NCBI GenBank assembly: GCA_010645155.1
Contig: CM021317.1
Coordinates: forward strand, 7,573,417-7,637,416
Origin: Tigriopus japonicus
Taxonomy: Eukaryota; Arthropoda; Copepoda; Harpacticoida; Harpacticidae
Direction: 5' to 3'
DNA length: 64,000 nucleotides
Shown here: one piece after another, positions 47,870 to 57,010 of the stretch
Layout: each line of letters begins with the position of its first letter
How positions within the stretch are numbered: the first letter of the stretch is position 1
The notes under the pieces: model-generated
Seen by the model: only the letters and a program-made list of their open reading frames with translations
The model's database searches: none
What the model was told of the DNA's origin: nothing
Made by a program: the position numbers and the translations under genes

Positions 47870-48960
47870 GTTAAATGTCATTGGGTTAGCTCTTTTCCGG
47901 TTTTTTCCGTTTTATTTTTTAGGATAAAATGTTGGTGATTTTTGTATATTGTTGCGTCCTCTCAAGCATCGTCAAGATGAGATAGGGTATTGGATAAAAT
48001 AGAGGAAAAAAGATCATGAAATTAGAATCGGAGTACACGTTGAAGGTCACAAACGATTAATTAAGTGCAGGACTTCATGAACAGATAAACCTCTTCTAAT
48101 TTCAAATATGATTGGCCAGGCCCTGCTTGAAAGATTTCACGGTTTGCACACTTCTGAGAACTACGGGCAAAATATTCCACAACTCGACTCGATTTACTCG
48201 AACTAAGAATGAATGAGAACTTTGCGAGTCCAGACTGAGCTTTCATCATGTACTTTGTCTTTTAGACTGCCCTTGGTTATCGTTGTTTTTGACGATTTAT
48301 AAGGTCCGAGATTGAAGACCGACGACTCAAAAAATAACGACTGGACGACTTTTGAATTATGTTAATTCTTCGTTTGTTAGGGGCAAGAAAGCACATACTT
48401 AGGAGCCAAATATGGTTCTTGCTTTTCCGCCAAAAAAATAACACGATAATTAAGGTTCATTTTTCAATGCTTGAAAAAACAAAAGAGCCTGCGAAAGACA
48501 TCAGAGAGGTTGTTTTTTTTTGTAAAATATTTGGCATAAAACCTTTCATGGGTGGGCTTATGGCTGGTTGAACTCCCGATTTTCTCTCATGCAACATTTT
48601 GAAGTACAAATAAACCACTTCCAGTTTTTAGCGGCTAATCTACTATCTTTTAATGCGAATCCTTTCAGATTTGAGGGTACGAGGCGCCCGCCAAATCAAA
48701 TGCGAATCCATCTGCTGAGAGCAAACCATGAGACAAATTGCGAAAAATCAGCTCTCCCTGAATCTTGTGAGTCTTGGCATTTTTATCGTTTTACATGTGG
48801 TTACAGTAGGAATCAACCCCTAGCTATGAGAGAGTAAAGAAATGGCTCAACATCGATAACCCCCTCCATTTTTTGCATTGATGCTTGTTCCTGACTTTGT
48901 CGTGGATCCAGCTCATGGTGCTTAAGATGCCGAGACTATTATGAAACTTTGAAAGGCTGC
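47870..48960. other. No gene recognised
   Basis: Short frames only. The frame at 48568-48837 is open but without recognisable content. Confidence 0.35.
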
Positions 48961-48974
48961 TCACGGGAGCTATT

Positions 48975-49193
48975 CCCTCAGTCTCAGCCAAATCTACTGG
49001 ATTTATGAGATGTTAATGCTAAAAAAGACCCCTCCAACAAGCGCAACAAAAGTGCCCAATGCACCAAGAGGATCGCGGACTTCATCGAGGCCGTGAAGAA
49101 AAATGTGAAGGAAGAGAGGCATGTTACCATGAACAAGATTTCCTTGGAGTTTGATGCCTCAGAAACAACTCTCCGAAGAGTGCTTGGTGATGA
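48975..49193 (+). pseudogene. Mariner/Tc1-type transposase N-terminal remnant
   Basis: Encodes KRNKSAQCTKRIADFIEAVK and MNKISLEFDASETTLRRVLG, the helix-turn-helix of mariner-like transposases of the kind with a VSxTTxRRVL recognition helix. It stops abruptly where TAGGGACAGG begins at 49194, as if cut by another insertion. Confidence 0.65.
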
Positions 49194-49305
49194 CTAGGGA
49201 CAGGAACTTAAGACGAATAAACTTATTCGTCTTTTTTCGTCTTTTTGGCCTTTATTCGTCGCGAAATTTTTTTCGTCTAATTTGGATTTAATTCGTCTAA
49301 TTGGC
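49194..49305. repeat. Transposon end TAGGGACAGGAAC
   Basis: tagggacaggaacttaagac, followed by multiple ttcgtctttt units, is the inverted match of the sequence ending at 13132. hAT-like by its TAGGG start; the other end was not located with confidence. Confidence 0.6.
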
Positions 49306-49844
49306 CAACAATTTGGATTTTCTTAGATTTCAAGCGCTTGCAGCGTTTTTTTTTTTTCAATTTTCCAAGCAAACAAAAGCTTCAAAGAAAGTTCAACCCC
49401 ACCAATCATAGGCCAATGTAATAATTTGATTGTCAGTTGCGGTTTTGCACAAACAAAATACAATCCACACTTATAAATTAACTTGTCCTCGTACAGTTGC
49501 TCGACAGACACAGAAAGAAAAGATTACTATTGGGTTGAAAAGGCCATCAGAACAATTTTTGGACTTGCAAATCTGATTTTAAGTATAGCTGTACTAAAAA
49601 CGTTCCTTCAAAAAGGCATTTTTAACTCTTGGCTTTTATTTGACATATGTACCACTGGCTAATTCTTGCTCGTTAGGTACTTCCTTTTTTTGATTTTCTA
49701 GATTTCGCCGTTTTTTTGACAGTCAGATCAGTTCAGACAGATTGGTCCTTATCAATAGGGACATACGTACATAACGTCTATTTTGTATGAGCAGCTTTAA
49801 ACGTCTTTTTTCGTCTAGACGTTGATCAAGAACAGGATTTAAAA

Positions 49845-49895
49845 ATTTGTCCAATCCTGCCTTAAATGCTGTTATACGATTAGCTCCTGATTTTT
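49845..49895 (-). repeat. LINE fragment (copy 7)
   Basis: tttgtccaatcctgccttaa and atgctgtta match the C-terminal coding part of copy 3 at 18645-19030. Only 50 bp is recognisable. Confidence 0.6.
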
Positions 49896-49899
49896 TTAG

Positions 49900-50810
49900 G
49901 ACTCAGCTTTATTTCTTTCGATATTCATTCATTTGAAATGTACATTATGATTAGCCAAATGTCCCTTTAGAGATCGTCCAATACTCCGAAAAGTGTGTTA
50001 TTAGGACGACCCCTTTTAGTTTTGTTTTTTTGAGGGGGGGGGTTGTTTGTTTGTTTTTCCAAGCTCTGCAAGCTATTTTCTCGCATGTAATATAATAATA
50101 ATAAGAAGAAAGCATGGATAGAGAAAGAAGAGAAAGGAAGGGAATATTTTTTTTTCGAAGCAAACTTGTTAGTTTTGTCCTTTGGAGTTATTGGATAGTT
50201 TAACGTCATTACTACTACTATTTTTAGTATTATTATCATCATTTATTTGCCACATGGATGACACTTTTTCTTCCTGCATTCTTTGACATATTGATCTATG
50301 AATTTAGCTTTTTCTGCATTTTTGAAGGCCTTTACTGAAATGTGTAAGTTTTCAATCTTAAATTTTATACTTGTTCCATAAGATTGGAATAGCGAATTGG
50401 GGAAATGAGTCCATTAATCTAGATTCCGGTTTTTTTGTTTTAATGTAATTGATTTGCCTCCCCTTTTTGGGATAGTATTTAAAGTTTTCTTCAAGAACCT
50501 CTATTGGCCCGATTCCTTCAATCATCTTACGGTGACCATACATTTCAAACGATATAGGTCCTCAACTGCAAGTATACCGCTAGATTTCATGATTGGACTT
50601 GTGTGACAATTATATTTCCCACCATGAGCTTCCCTTAAACCCCATTTTTGCAGTTTGCTAATCTGACCAATCGCCCGCGCATTCATTCTGCGAAATCATC
50701 CAACTCCAACTTTTCCCTTGTGGACTTTCGTGTGTTGCATGCTCCACAAACAAAATTGAAACTTCAATCAGTCTTTCATCATTGAATTCATCGAGACAAT
50801 AAGGACATCT
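49900..50810. other. No gene recognised
   Basis: AT-rich with homopolymer runs; nothing supportable. Confidence 0.35.
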
Positions 50811-50815
50811 TCATT

Positions 50816-51193
50816 TTGAAGTTTGATGGAGGAAAAGAAAATTTATTCCTTGCAGTTTGTGTGCTTTGGAGGACGATTTTTCTGATTGTGGTTCGCTTTG
50901 GTCCTGTTTGTCACGAGGGAGACTCAGCTAAGATCAGAATCAAGAATGGATTCCTCCAAGCCAAGATCAAGGAATATCATCCAAATCCCAAAATTTCATA
51001 CCGGGAATATTCCTCGTACATCCCCGAGAAACCTTCACACGACTACTTGGAGATAAAATTGGAATTCACGTTTGAGGTTCCTGAATCTGTAAAGCTGTTC
51101 AAGAATTTAAGAAAAAGATTTTTCAACTGTGCGGCTAAAAAATGCAACTTTAGCCAAATAACCAACAACTTTATCCGGACTCTATGTTATTGA
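50816..51193 (+). CDS. Hypothetical open frame, possible exon
   Basis: A 125-codon frame with protein-like composition: a hydrophobic stretch (FLAVCVLWRTIFLIVV), then a polar region (GDSAKIRIKNGFLQAKIKEY) and a C-terminus with three Cys. It has no in-frame ATG. The tract ttattccttgcag at 50849-50861 could be an acceptor, which would make this the last exon of an otherwise unseen gene. I do not recognise the family. It may also be chance. Confidence 0.25.
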   Translation: MKFDGGKENLFLAVCVLWRTIFLIVVRFGPVCHEGDSAKIRIKNGFLQAKIKEYHPNPKISYREYSSYIPEKPSHDYLEIKLEFTFEVPESVKLFKNLRKRFFNCAAKKCNFSQITNNFIRTLCY

Positions 51194-51770
51194 TTATGGC
51201 ATATCCCCATCATTCGTATCTTCTTCAAGAGTTCTGCCATTCAACACAACAGCTGATATTTTGTTAGCTTTTCCGCTTATCTGCATGACAGCTTTTCCTC
51301 ATTCTTCGGCTAATCTGGTTTGAGAATGCCAACCGACATTGAACACTACTCGTGAATTGACTTTGCATTAGCTGATCAAGCGACAGTATCAAAACAAAGA
51401 GAAAAACTGTTCCAGCAGCTTGCAAGAAATGAGAGTTTGAGCTTTCGGCTCTTGAAAAAAACTTGTTTCATCAAGCTCGTCTTGACCTACGATAGAAAGG
51501 AGACATATTTCAATGCATGATGTGCGGTCACTCTATGGAAATCAAAACAAGAAAAAGATGCTCACAGCTTACAACTGACGAACCTCAAAATTTTGTAAGC
51601 TGTTTTACGTTTGTCAATTGGTCGGATCTAAAGGCTTTAGTCGGATCATAGTGTTAAGCAGTTAAGCGGTGAAGCGGAAAAGCCACGAAAATATCCTCTA
51701 ATATCCACGAGAATTGAGAATTGCTAACTATGAGTCTCACGGTCACATAGTCACTCACATGGAGGTAAGC

Positions 51771-52025
51771 ACATTTTCTTTTCTTTTATTTTTGTGCTAG
51801 GGTCGGAGGGTTGAGCCTCGCCCGACCAGCGAGGCCAGCCATCACATCGTCAAATCATCTCTGATAGGCAATTTCAAGTCCGGTATCAGAATGGTTCTGC
51901 GTCTGTGGTTGTGGGTTAACGTCTAAAAGTTTCCTTGAAAAAGGTCGGGAAGGAGAATCGAACCTGGGACCTCTCTCGCTATAGGAAACTGTGCTAAGCA
52001 CGACACCACGTCTCCTCCCTTGAAA
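51771..52025 (-). mobile_element. tRNA-derived SINE-like element
   Basis: On the minus strand a tRNA-like head (about 52020-51946) has a B box GGTTCGATTCTCC at 51964-51952 and an A-box-like GTGTCGTGCTTAGCACAG region. An unrelated body of about 160 bp follows, then an A-rich tail (aaaataaaagaaaagaaaat). Head, body and A-tail in that order suggest a SINE rather than a working tRNA. Only one copy is in the window. Confidence 0.65.
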
Positions 52026-52139
52026 GCGACGATTTAGGGGCATTATCGGAAAATAGAGAAAAATCCCGCAAAACACGCCCAAGCGGGCGAGATTTTGGTA
52101 TATTGGATTGCCAATCTATTACTTAGAGCACTTTGTGTC

Positions 52140-52315
52140 GTCTGGGGCCCATCAAACAGATCCTGAAAGGTTCATGGGCCCATAATTCAGTGACGTAAGA
52201 GCTCTGTGCCCATGAGTATGTACTACGAATGACTCTTGGGCCCGCTATTTCGGACTTTCCCATAGCTCCTGGACCCACCCTAAACCACATTGGACCCATA
52301 GGTTGCCGACCCCTG
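52140..52315. mobile_element. Partial MITE of the CAGGGGTCGGC family
   Basis: Ends ggttgccgacccctg and contains tgggcccata and catagctcctggacccacc, as in 43779-44192. The left terminus is absent. Confidence 0.75.
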
Positions 52316-52319
52316 ACTT

Positions 52320-53390
52320 AGAGTATCTTAAATCAAAACTGTCTCACAAAAATGAAAAATCCAACTTCATCAGAAATAGTTCTCTGAGTGTTTTGGCAAT
52401 TCTATTTGACTCTCTCAATAATGTTAAGTTTGAAGTTCGGTTGTTCCCTAACCAAAAAGACATGGTTGGGGGAAAAAGTAGCCGAAATTTTTGCAGTGTT
52501 ATAAAAGAGTACAATCATAAAATGCGCCATCTAGTGCTTTTCAAGTAACAACATTTCTAAAATAATCACAGATACGGAAGGTCTGGACCCATTTATTTGG
52601 ATACAGAAGTCAGACAAAGTTTTTAATTGTAAAATCCAAGATACTCACGGATTTGCGGATGAAAACTACCGAACACCAGTTTTGAAAGAATGAAAGGCTA
52701 AAGCGCCTAAAATGTCGACAGAAGCGCTCCAAGTGTTTTTGGCTGAATCTTGGCGTAGATGATACCTGAAATTCCTCGTCAAACTTTTCACGTAAAAAAG
52801 GGGTTTTTACTTATTCATTCAACCAAAAACTATTCCTCTTCCATTTGCAGTACCTAATCAACATTTCAGGCACTTAAGCTTGTCCAAAACCGATGAAAAC
52901 TGTTGCTGTTTGTTCATCCACGCGTATTTTGCGAGGTGTTACCACATTAAATGCACTAGATTGCGTACCTTATAAGTGTACCCCTTTTTTCAGCCGAAAT
53001 TACTTAAGGAATTTTCCTCAAATGACAATTAATCAAAGCTTAAAGTTGAGAGATTTGCATTTAATTCACTTGTTTTTAGAGACAATTCATAGTCTCATTA
53101 ATGCTAATTCTACATTGCATTGCATTGAATTCTAAATGTGCATTGAGTACTAAGGCAGATCTATTGTCTGGTTCAATGAATTTCAAGAAGGATTATTCCA
53201 ACCTGATTGAAAGGTTCGTCATGATGAACAACACGATTGAGTGCAGTAATTCCAACAGTCTTATTCCTTAATGACATGCAAAGTGTCAAAGCCAATTAAA
53301 TAGTGTATTGGACGAAAGCATCCCTAAGTAAGCCCATTAATTCAAGAAAGAACATCAATGGATGTTCTTTTTCTTCTTCCTTTAAGATCA
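52320..53390. other. No gene recognised
   Basis: AT-rich; short frames without family resemblance. Confidence 0.35.
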
Positions 53391-53392
53391 CA

Positions 53393-53525
53393 CTTCGAAG
53401 CAAGAAGCACTGAATTTCTAGAGTGAGAGGCCAACGATGAGAATTATGATTTCCCGAAGGATTCATTCAAGTGCGCTCTTCTGAAAACGAGACCTTGCTC
53501 GGGGTCACAAAACGAAGTTTAAAAG
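53393..53525. repeat. Left-end fragment of palindromic foldback MITE
   Basis: cttcgaagcaagaagcactg, agtgagaggccaacgatgag and gagaccttgctcgg match the left arm of 14255-14724; the rest is missing. Confidence 0.75.
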
Positions 53526-53808
53526 GACTTCAAGAGAGTAGCTTCAGACCACGCTCTTAAGTGATATGACATCACGGTTTTTTTATTGACCTGATGATGC
53601 AAAAGAAGCCGTGCTGTGGGATGCTAAGAAATGGGTTTATACACTTTATACCCTTCCTTTTGTCCATGTTTCATCAATTTAAGCGTTGGACTATCTTATA
53701 TTTAAATGAGGAAGTCGGCCAATGATCGAGTGCTTGCTTTCTACACTTTGAAAGCCATTACTGACTATCGAGTACCAATGTGTGTTCAAAAAGTTTCTAT
53801 ATATTCAC

Positions 53809-54143
53809 TAGTGATGGGCTGAAAGGGCTCATAACCGAAACCGAAAGTTTCGGCCGAAAGAGGGCTTAACCGAAACCAAAACCGAAAGCAGCTGACTACA
53901 AAATTGTGCAAATGCAAAATCCACCTTAAAAATTAAATTGCTCATGTGTTCGATGTTGGGTAGGGCGTAGATTTTGAAAAATCGGGAAACTTGAATTTCA
54001 GTGGTTTTTGGACGAATTTTTTTTCGATTTTATTGTCAAACTCCGTCCTTTATAGTGCATGTCTACTTTCGGTTTCGGTAGGCATAACCGAAACCGAACC
54101 CGAAACCAAAATTTCGGCCGAAAGGGCTTTTGGTCTATCACTA
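53809..54143. mobile_element. hAT-like MITE, 335 bp, perfect 8-bp TSD
   Basis: Begins TAGTGATGGGCTGAAAGGGC and ends (reversed) TAGTGATAGACCAAAAGCCC. Flanked by atattcac at 53801-53808 and 54144-54151. Subterminal motifs ccgaaaccgaaa and tttcggccgaaag are repeated at both ends. Confidence 0.92.
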
Positions 54144-54836
54144 ATATTCACCAAGAGCCAACAATCATAAATGTTCAAGCCAATTTTGACTATTTTCAGT
54201 TTCGATTTGCTACAATTTTCTTCTATGGACAATAAACACATTAATCATCTGTTACGCGACAAAACTCTTTAAGTTCCTTTTTTTTCTTGTCATTGGGTAT
54301 AAGATTTTTTGCAGGATTACATTGACACGTGTATGACATACTCTTTATGCTAAAATTGGCATTTTTTTTATCCTCGAGTGTTCAAACCTCTTGGCATTAA
54401 CATATATCCATTTTCAAATGTTCGACTCCAATTAATTTGTCCAGTTCAGTGTTGCCAATTTGTATCGATCAGAGTTCAAAGTTAGGTCAGGGTCAGAAAA
54501 TAAAAGATTAACATTTCAATGATTTTGCAATCAAAATGTTATTTGGAAGATTGTGGTTTATAAGAAAGTGCTCAAAAGGGCTTGTTTTTTTCACCTACAA
54601 AATACTAAAATATTGGTTAGAAGTTAGATCAATTTGGTAGGCCTGGAATATTTCAGGGTTCAAAATTATTTAATCATTAGCAAAATGTGAAAGAAAAAAT
54701 ATAAGAAAACGAGCCGTACAGGAATGTGAAATTTTGGGGACAAGTAGAGGACTAACAAAGAAGTTGTGCGAATGTAATGGCTTGCATTGCTAACAACATT
54801 TGTCTTAGAACCAAGTGGCACCCAACGTATATGCCT

Positions 54837-54962
54837 TCTCAAATTTATGTACTGATGAGAGCATATAATGAATAAACTTGGCCTTTTGTGGTAAAGCAAT
54901 TACCAGAAAAGGCTCATTCATTCTCGGTCGGAATTCCACTGAACTTTAAGTGAGCATATAGG
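54837..54962. repeat. Core fragment of palindromic foldback MITE
   Basis: ccttttgtggtaaagcaatt, accagaaaaggctcattcat and tctcggtcggaattccactg match the centre of 14255-14724. The fragment stops exactly where the 29-bp minisatellite begins. Confidence 0.75.
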
Positions 54963-54967
54963 CCCCA

Positions 54968-55257
54968 GATGTACAAAATATGTTGAGAACGAGGTTGATG
55001 TACAAAATATGTTGAGAACGAGGTTGATGTACAAAATATGTTGAGAACGAGGTTGATGTACAAAATATGTTGAGAACGAGGTTGATGTACAAAATATGTT
55101 GAGAACGAGGTTGATGTACTAAATATGTTGAGAACGAGGTTGATGTACTAAATATGTTGAGAACGAGTTTGATGTACTAAATATGTTGAGAACGAGGTTG
55201 ATGTACAAAATATGTTGAGAACGAGGTTGATGTACAAAATATGTTGAGAACGAGGTT
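54968..55257 (+). repeat. 29-bp minisatellite, ten units
   Basis: Ten head-to-tail units beginning gatgtacaaaatatgttgag and ending aacgaggtt. Units 6-8 share a gtacta variant, and one carries gagttt. Unit identity is otherwise complete, indicating recent expansion or conversion. Confidence 0.97.
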
Positions 55258-55699
55258 GAGCACAAAATACCTCAGAAGTTTCCTTGTTGTACAATTCTTT
55301 TGCTTGTTTATTTCTTCATTTTTAGCTTCTTTTGTCGAAAACAGCAATATAAAAAGTTGACATAAATGTTCTTCCCTCAATGTCTTCAAGAAAAGTCGGG
55401 AAGATGAAAAATTATGCTTTTGGTTATGAAAAAAACGGTATTGCCGCTCAAGAGTTCTTTCGGTCCGTTACTACGGTTCATCGTAATAACTTTGGGATTA
55501 CTCTTCTGTCGATTTTTTACATAATAATCAAATTTTCGTTTAAAAGGGCTTTTTTGAAAAGGAGTTTCTTAAGGTATTTATTACCTGAAAACGTAAGTAC
55601 ACGGAGGTCCATACTGTATGGCATGAAATTAACGGGCACTTCAGTGCCATGACAAAATATGTTTCTACGTTACCCTTTTAGACATTTGAGGATGTACAC

Positions 55700-55947
55700 C
55701 GGGGGTCGGCAACCAGTGGGCCGCGGCCCACATGTGGGCCCATGGGTGGTCTTTGGTGGGCCCAGGAGCTATGACAAAAGTCCAAAATAGTGGACCTGCG
55801 AGACCTCGTTTTTCTGCACTCATGGGCCCAAAGCTCTTTGATCATTAGTTTGTGGGCCCCTGAACCTACCAACATGTGTTTGATGGGCCCCTGACAACAT
55901 ATAACCAAATTTGTGGGCCTTGAGCCAAAAGTGGTTCCCGACTCCTG
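55700..55947. mobile_element. hAT-like MITE, 248 bp, perfect 8-bp TSD
   Basis: Ends cgggggtcggcaacc and ggttcccgactcctg. Flanked by atgtacac at 55692-55699 and 55948-55955. The interior is rich in gggccc. Same family as 43779-44192. Confidence 0.9.
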
Positions 55948-56534
55948 ATGTACACGGTGGTTTTGCCGATTGGGATATTGGAATTGATTGTTAAAAAGTT
56001 TAAGCTTTACTTCAAGTTTAGTTCAAGCTTTATTGGGAGAAATTTTGGAAATTGATAAAAAAACGATAAAACGGAGAAGATTTTTTTTTGATTTTGTTCC
56101 ATTAATCCGCCTGACGAAACGGATTTACGGATTAATCCCCTTCGAATGGATTAATCGATTAATCCGTTTATCCAGGGAAGCCCTAGTACTCGCAACTGCA
56201 AAGCTAGGAGAGACCATTTACCATGAGCTTTACAGGAGCTTTCTGCAAATACCTGATGTATACAAGGGAAAATAAAATATATTTCAGCCTTTCATCAAAA
56301 TTTAACCGACGGCATGAGAAGAATGACTTTATCAGAATTTGATAGAATAGTGAAGTTAGCAAACGCGTTTTGGTAAGTTATGAGATCTAGTCTAATCATA
56401 TGCATCCGCCTTGATTAGACAAACCCAACAGAGTTTAAAATTGTATGCCCAGCTAAATTAAACAAAAACGAATGTCTAAAAATACCCTCAAACAGGTTCA
56501 TGTGTTGCCTGTGAGGAAGGTGAACAAAAGACCA

Positions 56535-56750
56535 ATGAATGCTCTAGAGCACCAGACTAGCAAAAGGAATTATGATTTCTAGAAGGAACAAATCAATTGC
56601 ATTCTTCTGGAAATAGAACTTGGTGGGTGTTGAGATGACTACCTTTTCCAACTTTCAGCTTGATCGAATACTGCAGTGGAAAGTTTCACCCTCTAAAAGC
56701 AATGCGAATGAATCTTTCCTTTGTGGAAAAAACAGAAGTTCATTCGATTT
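56535..56750. repeat. Half copy of palindromic foldback MITE
   Basis: ggaattatgatttctagaag, aactttcagcttgatcgaat and tttcctttgtgg match the left arm through the centre of the family at 14255. It abuts the truncated retrotransposon LTR. Confidence 0.65.
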
Positions 56751-57010
56751 TAGTAAGATTGTGTTATATCGTGACTCTGTTTATAATTCATCGATGTCTC
56801 GTGACAAGATCAAAGCAATCATAGTCATAGATTTATAAGAACATGTTATATATACTATTACTACATCTCCTCTCCTCCCATTGCAATTTCCTTTAAACAC
56901 GCCAAGTCTTCCGTGGCATGTTGGCTATCCTGGCACTTCTTCGTGGAATCGAGGTACTAGATGAGGGACTCTCAATTGTTGGAGGAGTTACATCAGGATG
57001 AGTCGTACGA

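Noticed and set aside
51946..52020. Functional tRNA gene
   Set aside because: The anticodon region and acceptor pairing are not convincing, and the head is followed by a body and an A-rich tail, so a SINE is more likely.
54968..55257. CRISPR-like array of 29-bp repeats
   Set aside because: Units are directly adjacent with no spacers, and the setting is an animal genome; it is a minisatellite.
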